Assembly: GCA_024681275.1 (NCBI GenBank)
Contig: JAILBD010000024.1
Span: 1 to 14,971 of the forward strand
Direction of reading: 5' to 3'
DNA length: 14,971 bases
From: Erysipelotrichaceae bacterium
Lineage (GTDB): Bacteria > Bacillota_I > Bacilli_A > Erysipelotrichales > Erysipelotrichaceae
Positions 6,850 to 14,843 of the stretch are shown here, piece after piece; within the stretch, counting starts at the first letter, position 1; each line of letters opens with the position of its first letter. A program made the translations under genes and the position numbers. The notes under the pieces were generated by a model that saw nothing but the letters and a program-made list of their open reading frames with translations, was not told the origin of the DNA and made no database searches.

Positions 6850-8793
6850 ATGTCTAATACAAGTATTCAACATGACAACTATACTTCTGAAGATATACAG
6901 GTCCTGGAAGGACTTGAAGCAGTCAGGAAAAGACCAGGCATGTACATCGGCACGACTTCATCGACCGGTCTGCATCACCTCGTCTGGGAAATAATCGACA
7001 ACTCCGTGGATGAAGCTCTGGCCGGATACGCGACGAAGATCGAAGTCAGCGTCGATGACCAGGATGTCGTCACCGTCAAAGATGACGGACGCGGCATGCC
7101 GACAGAGATCCATCCAAAGACCGGCGTTTCCACTGTGGAAACGATCTTCACCGTGCTTCATGCCGGCGGCAAATTCGGCGGCGGTGCCTATAAGGTGTCC
7201 GGTGGTCTGCATGGTGTCGGAGCCTCTGTTGTCAACGCCTTATCAGAATGGCTTGAAGTCACGATACATAAAGATGGAAAAGTTTATTTCATACGCTTCA
7301 AAGACGGCGGAAAGGTGGACGAGCCATTAAAACAGATCGGTACCTGTGAACTCAGTGAAAGAGGATCGACCGTCCGTTTCAAGGCGGATGCGGAGATCTT
7401 TAAAGAAGGAACGATCTACGACTATAAAGTCCTTTTCGACAGGATCCGCCAGATGGCATTCCTGAACAAAGGCATCAATCTCATCTTCAATTGGAACAAA
7501 GAAGATGAACATAAAGGATCACATTCCTTTTGCTATGAAGGTGGTATCAGGGAATATGTTGAATTTCTGGACAGCGGAGAGACCAGACTTTTTGAAGATG
7601 TCCTCTACTGCGACGGTTTCGATGACAACACTTCCATAGCTGTGGAAGTATCCCTCAGATACAATACGAACTACACTGAGAAAGTCTATTCTTTCTGTAA
7701 CAACATCTTCACACCGGATGGCGGCATGCATATGGATGGATTCAGGCAGACTCTGTCGAGAGTCATCAATGCCTATGCCCGCGACAACAATATGATCAAA
7801 AAGGATGAACCAAACCTGACCAACGACGACCTTAAGGAAGGTCTGACAGCGATCATCTCGGTCAAGCATCCGGATCCTCAGTACGAAGGACAGACAAAAG
7901 GAAAACTGGGAAATGCGGAAGTCAGACCGGTCGTCAACAAGATCTTCGGCGACTTCCTCAAGAGGTTCCTTCTGGAAAATCCGGATGTCGCAAAGATCAT
8001 CATCGAGAAAGCGAAATCCGCTTCTGAAGCGCGTCTGGCTGCTCAGAAAGCGAGAGAGAATGTCCGTCGAAAGGATGACTTTGGCTCCGGAAATCTGCCG
8101 ACCAAATTGAAAGACTGCGCCTCCAGAGACGCTTCGATCTGCGAGATCTACATCGTCGAGGGTAATTCCGCCGGCGGTTCCGCTCAGCAGGGAAGGGATT
8201 CCAACTTCCAGGCTGTCCTGCCTTTGAGAGGCAAGATTCTGAACGTGGAAAAGGCCAGAGTCCATAAGATCTTTGATAACGCTGAGATCAGGATGATGAT
8301 ACAGGCATTCGGTTGCGGTTTCGGGGATGAGATCGACATCTCAAAACTCCGTTACCACAAGATCGTCATCATGACCGATGCCGATGTCGACGGCCAGCAC
8401 ATCTCTACACTGATGCTGACATTCCTGTACAGATTCTTCAAACCGCTGATCGAAGGCGGATATGTCTACCTGGCCATGCCGCCTCTATATAAACTGTATA
8501 AAGGACAGCGGACACTCAGATACTGCTACTCTGACGAAGAACTGGAACTGGCAAAACGCGATTTCGGCGACGAGAAGTACGACGTGCAGCGTTACAAGGG
8601 ACTCGGTGAGATGGATCCGAGCCAGCTTTGGGAGACGACACTGGATCCTGAACACAGAACATTGAAGAGAGTCACGATCGAAGATGCGATCGACGCAGAC
8701 TCCGTCTTCTCTATGCTGATGGGTGATGAAGTTGAACCGAGAAAGAACTTCATTATTGAAAATGCCCATTTCGTCAAGAACCTTGATATTTAA
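6850..8793 (+). CDS. gyrB: DNA gyrase subunit B
   Basis: This 647-residue protein is the ATPase half of gyrase, which introduces negative supercoils together with GyrA. The GHKL ATP-binding region shows [13 protein letters not shown] (about 50-62), DDGRGMP and [13 protein letters not shown]. The transducer follows, and then the TOPRIM metal-binding domain with EGNSAGGSA, the [12 protein letters not shown] segment and [10 protein letters not shown]. The C-terminal [18 protein letters not shown] is the part contacting GyrA. No insertion in the TOPRIM domain is seen, as usual for Gram-positive GyrB. A strong ribosome site, AAAGGAGG (6836-6843), lies within the end of recF, six bases before the ATG. 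One base separates the recF stop and this start. Confidence 0.98.
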   Translation: MSNTSIQHDNYTSEDIQVLEGLEAVRKRPGMYIGTTSSTGLHHLVWEIIDNSVDEALAGYATKIEVSVDDQDVVTVKDDGRGMPTEIHPKTGVSTVETIFTVLHAGGKFGGGAYKVSGGLHGVGASVVNALSEWLEVTIHKDGKVYFIRFKDGGKVDEPLKQIGTCELSERGSTVRFKADAEIFKEGTIYDYKVLFDRIRQMAFLNKGINLIFNWNKEDEHKGSHSFCYEGGIREYVEFLDSGETRLFEDVLYCDGFDDNTSIAVEVSLRYNTNYTEKVYSFCNNIFTPDGGMHMDGFRQTLSRVINAYARDNNMIKKDEPNLTNDDLKEGLTAIISVKHPDPQYEGQTKGKLGNAEVRPVVNKIFGDFLKRFLLENPDVAKIIIEKAKSASEARLAAQKARENVRRKDDFGSGNLPTKLKDCASRDASICEIYIVEGNSAGGSAQQGRDSNFQAVLPLRGKILNVEKARVHKIFDNAEIRMMIQAFGCGFGDEIDISKLRYHKIVIMTDADVDGQHISTLMLTFLYRFFKPLIEGGYVYLAMPPLYKLYKGQRTLRYCYSDEELELAKRDFGDEKYDVQRYKGLGEMDPSQLWETTLDPEHRTLKRVTIEDAIDADSVFSMLMGDEVEPRKNFIIENAHFVKNLDI

Positions 8794-8804
8794 GGAGAAA
8801 GCTC

Positions 8805-11300
8805 ATGGAAGAATTAGATAACAGATTTTTCAATCATGGAAATATGAAAGAAGTCAATATCTCTTCAGAAATGAGAGAAGACTTCTTAAGTTATTCAATG
8901 TCTGTCATCATCGACAGAGCTCTCCCTGATGTGAGGGATGGCATGAAACCGGTCCACAGAAGAGTGCTTTGGGCGATGTATGACGCCGGCTTCCTTCCGG
9001 ATAAACCGCATGTCAAGTCGGCCAACATCGTTGGTGAAGTCATGGGTAAATACCACCCGCACGGCGACACAGCGATCTATGAGACGATGGTCAGAATGGC
9101 ACAGCCGTTCTCTTACCGCTATCCTCTTGTAGATGGTCACGGAAACTTCGGTTCCCTCGATGGAGACGGCGCAGCCGCCATGCGTTACACCGAAGCCCGC
9201 ATGTCTAAAATTTCCCTGGAATTATTACAGGATATCAAAAAAGAAACTGTCGACTGGCGTGACAACTACGACGCCAGACACAGAGAGCCTGTCGTTTTGC
9301 CGAGCAGATTCCCGAACCTCTTGGTCAATGGATCGATGGGTATCGCTGTCGGTATGGCGACCAACATGCCGACGCACAACCTGGGTGAAACGATAGACGG
9401 CATCATCGCCGTCATGGACAACCCGGACATCACGACCGTTGAATTGATGGACAAGATCCCGGGACCGGACTTCCCGACCGGCGGTTACATCGTCGGACGT
9501 TCCGGTATCCGTCAGGCTTACGAGACCGGCAGAGGATCGATCATCATGCGTTCCAAAGTTGAGATCGAAGACATGCATCAGGGGAAACACAAGATCATCA
9601 TCAAAGAGATCCCATATCTGGTCAACAAACTGATGATGTTTGAAAAGATCCACCAGCTGGCAAAGGAAAAGATCATCGACGGCATCTCTGAACTCAAAGA
9701 CCTTTCCAACGACCGTAACGGTATCAGGATAGAGATCGAACTCAAAAAAGACGTCCAGCCGGAAGTCGTTCTCAACCAGCTGTACAAACTGACACCGGTA
9801 CAATCCTCTTTCGGCATCAACAACAATGTGCTGGTCAACAACAGACCGATGTTGCTGTCTCTGAAAGAGATCATTCAATACTATATCGATCATCAGATCG
9901 ATGTCGTAAGAAGAAGGACGCAGTTCGATCTGAACGAAGATGAAAAGCGTGCTCACCTCTTGGAAGGATTGAAGATCGCTCTGGACAACATCGACCGTGT
10001 CGTTGAGATCATACGCAGTTCCAGAGATGATGATGAAGCTCTGATGAAACTGAATCAGGAATTCGGCATCGACGACATCCAGGGCAAAGCCATCCTGGAT
10101 ATGCAGCTGAGAAGACTGACAGGTCTGTCCAGAGAAAAGATCGTCAACGAACTGGAAGAACTGTATGTCGAGATCGCGGATCTCAAGGATATCCTCGCCA
10201 ATCACTGGAGAGTCGTGCAGATCATCAAAGATGAATTGACAGCGATCAAAAACAAATATGGTGACAAGCGCCGCACCGAAATCATTGAAGGCGATATTTC
10301 CATGGAAGATGAAGACCTCATTCCGGTGGAAGATGTCATCATTTCTCTGAGCAACAACGGCTACATCAAGCGTCTTCCGATCGACACCTACAGACTGCAG
10401 AACAGAGGCGGCCGCGGCGTCAAAGGAATGAGCCTGAACGAAGACGATGTCGTGGATCAGAATATCACGATGTCGACGCACGACTTCCTGCTGATATTCA
10501 CGAACAAAGGAAAAGTCTACCGCATCAAAGGATTCAACATTCCGGAAGCATCCCGGAACGCGAAAGGCATACCGGTCATCAACATCATCAATATCGATAA
10601 AGATGAGAAAGTGAAGGCACTGGTACCGATCAACCGAGAATGGGAAGTGAAAGGCTATCTCTTCTTCGTCACGAAGAACGGACTCTGCAAGAGGGTACCG
10701 GCAACTGAATTTGAATCGATCAGACAGAACGGCAAGATCGCCATCTCTCTGAAAGAAGATGACGAACTGGTCGCCGTCAGACCGACGCTGGGAGACTCCC
10801 AGATCATCATCGGTGCCGCCAACGGCAAGGCTGTCCGCTTTGATGAAAGAGGCGTCAGAGCCATGGGTCGTAACGCGACCGGTGTCAAAGGCATGAATGT
10901 CGATGATTCGGAAGTCATCGGCATGTGCACAGACGCAGAAGGTTCCAAGATCCTCGTCGTCTCCAAGAATGGATACGGCAAGCAGACTCCGGTCGAAGAG
11001 TACCGTCTGACTTCCAGAGGTGCGAAGGGCGTCAAGACGATCAATATCAACGAAAAGAACGGTGATCTGGTCGCTCTGAAAGCTGTCAACGGTGATGAAG
11101 ACTGTCTGATCATGACCAACGATGGGATCATCATCAGGATCCACCTGGAGAAAGTCTCAACGATGGGACGTGCGACACAGGGCGTCAGACTGATCAAACC
11201 TCAGGAAGGAACATTCGTCTCGGCAGTCAGCCTCATGAGTCATGGCGAAGAGAACGAAGAATCGGAAGAAAAAACAGAAACAGAAGGCAGCGAAGAATGA
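8805..11300 (+). CDS. gyrA: DNA gyrase subunit A
   Basis: This 831-residue protein is the DNA-cleaving subunit of gyrase. The breakage-reunion domain carries the catalytic tyrosine Y128 in AAMRYTEAR. The quinolone-contact positions equivalent to E. coli S83 and D87 are T89 and E93 (HGDTAIYET), conservative residues found naturally in several bacteria. The C-terminal beta-pinwheel contains the gyrase-specific GyrA box [10 protein letters not shown] (about residues 530-540), which separates it from ParC, and repeated blade motifs such as [15 protein letters not shown] and [12 protein letters not shown]. The last 17 residues are mostly acidic. An AAGGAG ribosome site overlaps the gyrB stop; the intergenic gap is 11 bp. 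A terminator begins within the final codons. Confidence 0.98.
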   Translation: MEELDNRFFNHGNMKEVNISSEMREDFLSYSMSVIIDRALPDVRDGMKPVHRRVLWAMYDAGFLPDKPHVKSANIVGEVMGKYHPHGDTAIYETMVRMAQPFSYRYPLVDGHGNFGSLDGDGAAAMRYTEARMSKISLELLQDIKKETVDWRDNYDARHREPVVLPSRFPNLLVNGSMGIAVGMATNMPTHNLGETIDGIIAVMDNPDITTVELMDKIPGPDFPTGGYIVGRSGIRQAYETGRGSIIMRSKVEIEDMHQGKHKIIIKEIPYLVNKLMMFEKIHQLAKEKIIDGISELKDLSNDRNGIRIEIELKKDVQPEVVLNQLYKLTPVQSSFGINNNVLVNNRPMLLSLKEIIQYYIDHQIDVVRRRTQFDLNEDEKRAHLLEGLKIALDNIDRVVEIIRSSRDDDEALMKLNQEFGIDDIQGKAILDMQLRRLTGLSREKIVNELEELYVEIADLKDILANHWRVVQIIKDELTAIKNKYGDKRRTEIIEGDISMEDEDLIPVEDVIISLSNNGYIKRLPIDTYRLQNRGGRGVKGMSLNEDDVVDQNITMSTHDFLLIFTNKGKVYRIKGFNIPEASRNAKGIPVINIINIDKDEKVKALVPINREWEVKGYLFFVTKNGLCKRVPATEFESIRQNGKIAISLKEDDELVAVRPTLGDSQIIIGAANGKAVRFDERGVRAMGRNATGVKGMNVDDSEVIGMCTDAEGSKILVVSKNGYGKQTPVEEYRLTSRGAKGVKTININEKNGDLVALKAVNGDEDCLIMTNDGIIIRIHLEKVSTMGRATQGVRLIKPQEGTFVSAVSLMSHGEENEESEEKTETEGSEE

Positions 11301-11313
11301 TCGCTGCCTTTTC
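11284..11313 (+). terminator. Intrinsic terminator overlapping the gyrA stop
   Basis: Bases 11284-11293 pair with 11301-11310 (10 bp, core GGCAGCGA/TCGCTGCC) around a seven-base loop that contains the TGA stop (11298-11300); TTTTC follows. It closes the yaaA-recF-gyrB-gyrA operon. Confidence 0.9.
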
Positions 11314-11358
11314 TATATCCCAGGAAATATATTTTTGATGATCAATTCCTGATTTTTG

Positions 11359-11367
11359 TGATATCAT
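11359..11367 (+). promoter_or_regulatory. Candidate serS promoter (extended -10)
   Basis: TG-A-TATCAT (11359-11367) places the transcription start near 11374, just before the T-box stem I. A possible -35 (TTGATG, 11335-11340) is 21 bp away, too far to be convincing. Confidence 0.45.
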
Positions 11368-11374
11368 TTCTATG

Positions 11375-11565
11375 TATAAGTTAAGGACAAGTAGATGAAT
11401 GGAAGCTTGCAGAGAGATAAGGGTCGGTGAAACTTATCAGCTGAGATTCATTGAATCCACCTTAAACATTGTCCCAATCAGACACGTATTCCTGCGTTAA
11501 AGGACAGAGCGACAAATAAAGGTGGTACCGCGCATCTGCGCCCTTGTTTATCACCTTTTTATTTT
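11375..11565 (+). ncRNA. T-box riboswitch, serine specifier (UCC)
   Basis: This leader senses uncharged tRNA-Ser and lets serS be transcribed when serine is short. Stem I is closed by TTAAGG (11381-11386) pairing with CCTTAA (11460-11465). Above an internal loop a second helix forms from ATGAAT and ATTCAT. The AGAGA motif (11411-11415) and distal GGTCGGTG (11421-11428) are present. The internal loop holds GAA-UCC-ACC with UCC (11456-11458) in the specifier position, a serine codon. The T-box proper, AAAGGTGGTACCGCG (11518-11532), is near consensus and pairs with the tRNA acceptor end in the antiterminator. The competing terminator pairs 11518-11527 with 11549-11558 and ends in a T-rich run. 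Confidence 0.95.
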
Positions 11566-11577
11566 TCAGGAGGAATT

Positions 11578-12861
11578 ATGATCGACATCAGATTAATCAG
11601 AGAAAATCCGGAACTGGTCAAAGAGAACATCAGGAAGAAGTTCCAGGATGAGAAACTTGTCCTGGTGGATGAAGTCAAGGCACTGGATGAAGAGTACAGA
11701 GTTTTGAGGACGAGAGCCGATGAACTTCGCAGCAAGCGCAATACCGCATCCAAACAGATCGGTGCCCTCATGGCTCAGGGTAAGAGGGAAGAAGCGGAAC
11801 AGGTCAAAGCTGACGTTAAGAAGATCGGCGAAGAGATCGAAGAATGCGAACGTAAAGAACCGGAGATGGAGGAACAGATCAGACAGAGGATGCTGGTGAT
11901 CCCTAACATCATCGACGCATCAGTTCCTATCGGCAAAGACGATTCGGAAAATGTCGAGATCGAACAGTTCGGCACCAAAAGAACATTCGATTACGAGATC
12001 CCTTACCACACAGATATCATGGAAAGTTTTGAAGGGATCGATCTGGATTCAGCCAGAAAGACATCAGGCAACGGTTTCTATTATCTGACAGGAGATATCG
12101 CCAGACTGCATTCAGCGATCCTTGCCTATGCCCGCGACTACATGGTGAACAAAGGATTCACATACTGCGTCCCTCCATTCATGATCCGTTCGGAAGTCGT
12201 CACCGGAGTCATGTCTTTCAAAGAAATGGAAAACATGATGTATAAGATCGAAGGGGAAGACCTCTATCTGATCGGCACATCCGAGCACTCCATGATCGGA
12301 CGTTTCATCGATACGATCAACGATGAAAGCAAGCTTCCGATGACTCTTACTTCATATTCACCTTGTTTCCGTAAGGAAGTCGGTGCTCACGGCATCGAGG
12401 AGAGAGGCGTCTACCGCATCCATCAGTTTGAGAAACAGGAGATGATCGTCATCTGTAAACCGGAAGAATCCATGGATTGGTACAACAAAATGTGGAAGCT
12501 TTCCGTCGATCTGTTCCTGTCCCTGAACATTCCGGTCAGAACTCTGGAATGCTGCTCAGGCGACCTGGCTGACCTGAAAGTCAAATCCTGTGACGTTGAA
12601 GCGTGGTCTCCGAGACAGCAGAAATACTTTGAGGTCTGTTCATGTTCAAATCTGGGCGATGCACAATCCAGAAGACTGAAGATCAGAGTCAAAGGACAGA
12701 ACGGCAACTATCTGCCTCACACACTGAACAACACGGTCGTCGCACCTCCAAGGATGCTGATCGCGTTCCTGGAAAACAACTACAACGAAGACGGTTCAGT
12801 TGATATTCCGGAAGCGCTGCAGCCATACATGGGCGGTCAGAAGAAGATCGTCAGGAAATAA
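11578..12861 (+). CDS. serS: Serine--tRNA ligase (SerRS), variant with archaeal-like motifs
   Basis: This class II synthetase charges tRNA-Ser with serine. The 427 residues comprise an N-terminal antiparallel coiled-coil arm (about 30-105) that recognises the long variable arm of tRNA-Ser, then the catalytic core. Motif 2 is CFRKE from residue 263, leading to RGVYRIHQFEKQEM, and motif 3 includes R392 (LNNTVVAPPR from 383). Usual bacterial SerRS reads LIPTAEVP and NGSGLAVGR at two active-site segments; here they are LIGTSEH (231-237) and NNTVVAPPR, closer to what I recall of archaeal enzymes (LIGTAEH, NSTAIATSR). The ribosome site AGGAGG is four bases before the ATG. Regulation is by the T-box leader. 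The stop is followed at once by a parS palindrome that also forms a terminator. Confidence 0.95.
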   Translation: MIDIRLIRENPELVKENIRKKFQDEKLVLVDEVKALDEEYRVLRTRADELRSKRNTASKQIGALMAQGKREEAEQVKADVKKIGEEIEECERKEPEMEEQIRQRMLVIPNIIDASVPIGKDDSENVEIEQFGTKRTFDYEIPYHTDIMESFEGIDLDSARKTSGNGFYYLTGDIARLHSAILAYARDYMVNKGFTYCVPPFMIRSEVVTGVMSFKEMENMMYKIEGEDLYLIGTSEHSMIGRFIDTINDESKLPMTLTSYSPCFRKEVGAHGIEERGVYRIHQFEKQEMIVICKPEESMDWYNKMWKLSVDLFLSLNIPVRTLECCSGDLADLKVKSCDVEAWSPRQQKYFEVCSCSNLGDAQSRRLKIRVKGQNGNYLPHTLNNTVVAPPRMLIAFLENNYNEDGSVDIPEALQPYMGGQKKIVRK

Positions 12862-12864
12862 AGA

Positions 12865-12903
12865 GAAGGGAATGTTTCACGTGAAACATTCCTTTTGTTT
12901 TAT
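12865..12903 (+). terminator. parS: serS terminator built on a parS palindrome
   Basis: The perfect 16-bp TGTTTCACGTGAAACA (12873-12888) matches the ParB/Spo0J site parS. The symmetry extends perfectly to 12869-12892 (24 bp) and, with G-U pairs, to 12865-12896. On RNA this is a 14-bp stem with a four-base loop, followed by TTTTGTTTTATATT, the layout of an intrinsic terminator placed four bases after the serS stop codon. The element therefore appears to be both a ParB-loading site and the serS terminator. The parS call rests on the exact known consensus; the terminator call on structure. Confidence 0.85.
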
Positions 12904-13032
12904 ATTTATATATAGAAGGTAAACAGACAGAGCAGTCCTGCTATGATCTTTCATATCAGGAAGGATTCACCGACACTGAACGGATCACCTGTATGACATG
13001 TATAAAACGGAAGAATAAGGCGGGACAGGCAA
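12904..13032. other. Gene-free spacer between the two parS sites
   Basis: No credible gene is seen. The segment holds an AT-rich run (12901-12913), a small dyad AGCAG-TC-CTGCT (12931-12942) and a possible extended -10, TG-C-TATGAT (12939-12947), that could start the downstream HAD transcript near 12954; its -35 is weak. A TATAAA at 13001-13006 is an alternative -10. Confidence 0.4.
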
Positions 13033-13052
13033 ATTGTTTCACGTGAAACAAT
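13033..13052. promoter_or_regulatory. parS: Second parS site
   Basis: TGTTTCACGTGAAACA at 13035-13050 is an exact parS, extended to a 20-bp perfect palindrome. It lies 162 bp (centre to centre) after the first copy and ends 15 bases before the HAD gene start, so it is probably in that gene's 5' leader. No T run follows, so it is not a terminator. ParB bound here would load the Smc complex near the origin, as known for Bacillus. Confidence 0.93.
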
Positions 13053-13067
13053 AGAAAAGGAAAGAAT

Positions 13068-13730
13068 ATGAAAGCTGTATTGTTTGATTATAACGGAACG
13101 CTTTTCCAGGATGACGACATCAACACCGCCGCCTGGAAAGCGACGATCAACGAACTGTCACAAGGAAAGATCGATGCAGATCGGTTTTATGGTGCTTTCA
13201 TCGGAGTGAGGAACTATCCGCTTGTGGAAGCGATGTTCAAAGAGCTGGACCTTCCTTTGGAAGAAGAGAAGATCATGTATTGGGCTTTGCGGAAAGAGAC
13301 GGAATACTACCAGAAGATCTGCAAAGAGCTGAACAGAAGCAGCATGATGCCTGGCGCGGAAGAACTGTTGAACGATCTGAAAGAGAAGAATATCCCGATC
13401 AATATGTGTACGGCATCCCTTGATGTGAATGTAGATTTCTATTTTGAGCTGCTGGACCTGGGCAGGTGGTTCAAAAGGGACAAGGTCATCTATGATGATG
13501 GGATCTGCATCGATAAGAAGGATATGTATCTAAAAGGGGCGAAAAGCCTGGATACAGACATCAAAGACTGTCTGATCTTTGATGACTCCCCGGCATCGAT
13601 CAGAAAAGCAGCGGAAGCGGGCTGTGAGAACATCGTCGTCATCAGAAAAGAGAACAACCCGGATATCCCGCAGATCAGACAGCGGATCAGAGACTTCACC
13701 GAGTTTGACCGCCACATCCTGGAGGAATAG
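13068..13730 (+). CDS. HAD-superfamily hydrolase (beta-phosphoglucomutase-like fold)
   Basis: This 220-residue protein has the HAD core with an alpha-helical cap (about 15-90). Motif I is FDYNGTL (D7 nucleophile, but N9 where most phosphatases have the acid/base Asp). Motif II is the T115 in MCTAS, motif III probably K150 or K151, and motif IV FDDSPASIRKAAEAGC (172-186), typical of the phosphoglucomutase/phosphatase subgroup. The likely role is phosphate transfer or hydrolysis on a small sugar or nucleotide; substrate unknown. An AAAAGG ribosome site is about seven bases before the ATG and a parS site lies just upstream. The TAG stop is followed directly, in the same frame, by the next membrane-protein reading frame. 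Confidence 0.85.
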   Translation: MKAVLFDYNGTLFQDDDINTAAWKATINELSQGKIDADRFYGAFIGVRNYPLVEAMFKELDLPLEEEKIMYWALRKETEYYQKICKELNRSSMMPGAEELLNDLKEKNIPINMCTASLDVNVDFYFELLDLGRWFKRDKVIYDDGICIDKKDMYLKGAKSLDTDIKDCLIFDDSPASIRKAAEAGCENIVVIRKENNPDIPQIRQRIRDFTEFDRHILEE

Positions 13731-14219
13731 ATAAAAAAAGCGATCCCGATCCTGTACTGCACCTTTATCTATCTTGTTCTTGCCTGTCTGTTTTTCATAG
13801 AGGTCGACCCCGGTCCTTTCGTCATGGTGGGAGGCGTTCTGATCCTGGCGGTCTTGAATATCGTGTGCGCGATCCGTCTGAATAAAGAAGAAGACCAGGA
13901 AACCTTGCGCTTTTCCATGATCTTCACGACTTATGGACTCCTTCCGTTCTATCTCACATCGATCTGGTTCTTCGGGATCCTCGCGATCCTGGCATCGGAT
14001 TTCGACAACGGCATATTGACGATGCTTCTGATCGCAATTGCGGTGAATGGTTCTGTCCGTCTGGGATCAGCCTTCTATATGTACTTCCATATAAAACAGA
14101 AAGGATATTCAAAGGTCCACAGGACCCTGTCGTTCCTTCCGCTGCTCAGCGCTGCCGATCTGACATATCTGCTGATCAGATATCGCGGCGAAGGGGATTT
14201 GAAAGAAACGGACAGATAA
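13731..14219 (+). CDS. Small membrane protein, apparent AUA start
   Basis: I do not recognise a family. Read from ATA at 13731, the 162-residue product begins (M)KKAIPILYCTFIYLVLACLFF, a normal-looking first membrane helix. Further hydrophobic segments follow near residues 30-50, 62-90, 95-120 and 130-150, giving four or five membrane passes; charged residues sit between them and at the C-terminus (RGEGDLKETDR). GGAGG (13721-13725), inside the end of the HAD gene, is five bases before the ATA, ideal spacing. The first ATG in frame (13824) would delete the first helix and has no ribosome site. The frame continues directly from the HAD stop codon, so UAG read-through is an alternative. The SRP RNA promoter lies in its last codons. 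Confidence 0.6.
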   Translation: MKKAIPILYCTFIYLVLACLFFIEVDPGPFVMVGGVLILAVLNIVCAIRLNKEEDQETLRFSMIFTTYGLLPFYLTSIWFFGILAILASDFDNGILTMLLIAIAVNGSVRLGSAFYMYFHIKQKGYSKVHRTLSFLPLLSAADLTYLLIRYRGEGDLKETDR

Positions 14220-14227
14220 GTTAAAAT
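14199..14227 (+). promoter_or_regulatory. Promoter of the SRP RNA gene
   Basis: TTGAAA (14199-14204), a 17-bp spacer and TAAAAT (14222-14227) make a near-consensus vegetative promoter. It overlaps the 3' end of the membrane protein gene. The predicted start near 14233 matches the 5' end of the SRP RNA stem. Confidence 0.75.
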
Positions 14228-14231
14228 ATAA

Positions 14232-14313
14232 ATGGTACAACAATCGTGTTACTAACTTGGTCAGGTGCGGAAGCAAGCAGCCATACGAACCTCCGTTTGT
14301 GTGTACCATTTTT
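14232..14313 (+). ncRNA. ffs: Signal recognition particle RNA, small (4.5S-like) form
   Basis: The RNA binds Ffh for co-translational targeting of membrane proteins. The diagnostic core GGTCAGGTGCGGAAGCAAGC (14259-14278) contains the GGAA tetraloop closed by UGC/GCA and the conserved internal loops that bind the Ffh M domain. The ends pair as ATGGTACA (14232-14239) with TGTACCAT (14302-14309). At about 80 bases it lacks the Alu domain found in Bacillus scRNA. The closing stem is followed by TTTTT (14309-14313), serving as terminator. Firmicutes often have this gene between tadA and dnaX; here it precedes tadA. Confidence 0.93.
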
Positions 14314-14316
14314 ATT

Positions 14317-14760
14317 ATGAGAAACGAATACATGATGCTGGCATATCAGGAAGCCAGAAAAGCATTCAAAGAGGATGAAGTCCCGATCGGCTGCGTCATC
14401 GTGAAAAACGGTGAGATCATCGCTAAAGCGCACAACAAAAAGGTGAAGAAAGACTGTGCTGTTTTTCATGCGGAGATCGAATGCATACAGAAAGCCTGCA
14501 GAAAACTCGGAAACTGGAACCTGAAAGGGTGTGACATTTACGTGACACTGGAACCGTGTATGATGTGTACCGGCGCGATCGTCAATTCCCGTATCGACAG
14601 GATCTTCTACGGATGCAAGGATCCGAAGGGCGGTGCCCTGGTCTCCAACATCAGATTCAAACGGATCAGAAATCTCAACCACTATCCCGAGATCAAAGGC
14701 GGCATCATGAAAGAGGAATGTTCCCAGATCCTGAAAGATTTCTTTAAAAACAAACGATAG
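14317..14760 (+). CDS. tadA: tRNA adenosine(34) deaminase TadA
   Basis: TadA converts adenosine to inosine at the wobble base of tRNA-Arg(ACG). The 147-residue product has the zinc and catalytic residues H51-A-E53 and P80-C81-x-x-C84, corresponding to H57, E59, C87 and C90 of the E. coli enzyme, plus the EVPIGCVIV and FYGCKDPKGGA segments. I chose ATG 14317 because MRNEYMMLAYQEARKA matches the usual N-terminus; extending the frame upstream runs through the SRP RNA. No Shine-Dalgarno sequence precedes it, and the T run ending the SRP RNA is only three bases away. Expression must come from read-through past that terminator or from a poorly recognisable promoter. Confidence 0.93.
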   Translation: MRNEYMMLAYQEARKAFKEDEVPIGCVIVKNGEIIAKAHNKKVKKDCAVFHAEIECIQKACRKLGNWNLKGCDIYVTLEPCMMCTGAIVNSRIDRIFYGCKDPKGGALVSNIRFKRIRNLNHYPEIKGGIMKEECSQILKDFFKNKR

Positions 14761-14778
14761 TCATTACCTGGGTAATGA
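14761..14778. repeat. Perfect short inverted repeat after tadA
   Basis: TCATTACCTGGGTAATGA has 8-bp arms around a two-base centre and directly follows the tadA stop codon. No T run follows. It could be a protein-binding operator or an RNA hairpin stacked before the terminator; the function is unknown. Confidence 0.5.
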
Positions 14779-14781
14779 AAC

Positions 14782-14812
14782 AGATCGGAGGATGATTCTT
14801 CCGATCTTTTTG
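14782..14812 (+). terminator. Intrinsic terminator after tadA
   Basis: Bases 14782-14792 pair with 14797-14807 (11 bp, one G-U; AGATCGGA/TCCGATCT core) around a TGAT loop, followed by TTTTT. It separates tadA from dnaX. Confidence 0.9.
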
Positions 14813-14843
14813 TGCCTTTCATCATTTAAGAGACATCATGAGT

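Noticed and set aside
7519..8265. A 248-codon open frame antisense to gyrB
   Set aside because: Same shadow effect of the coding strand; no start context or family resemblance.
9049..9090. T89 and E93 in the GyrA quinolone region as a resistance mutation
   Set aside because: Thr and Glu occur naturally at these places in susceptible species, so no resistance can be claimed.
9225..11144. A 639-codon open frame antisense to gyrA
   Set aside because: It mirrors the gyrA codon pattern (rich in D, F, V, R), has no ribosome site or recognisable motif, and lies fully within a certain gene.
12943..12996. A 17-codon frame between the two parS sites (ATG at 12943)
   Set aside because: No ribosome site and no coding character; it overlaps a possible -10 element.
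13824..14219. ATG 13824 as the start of the membrane protein
   Set aside because: It removes a clear membrane helix and has no ribosome site, whereas GGAGG sits five bases before the ATA at 13731.
14257..14316. Longer tadA reading frame starting at TTG 14257
   Set aside because: This extension is the conserved SRP RNA core sequence and does not resemble a TadA N-terminus.
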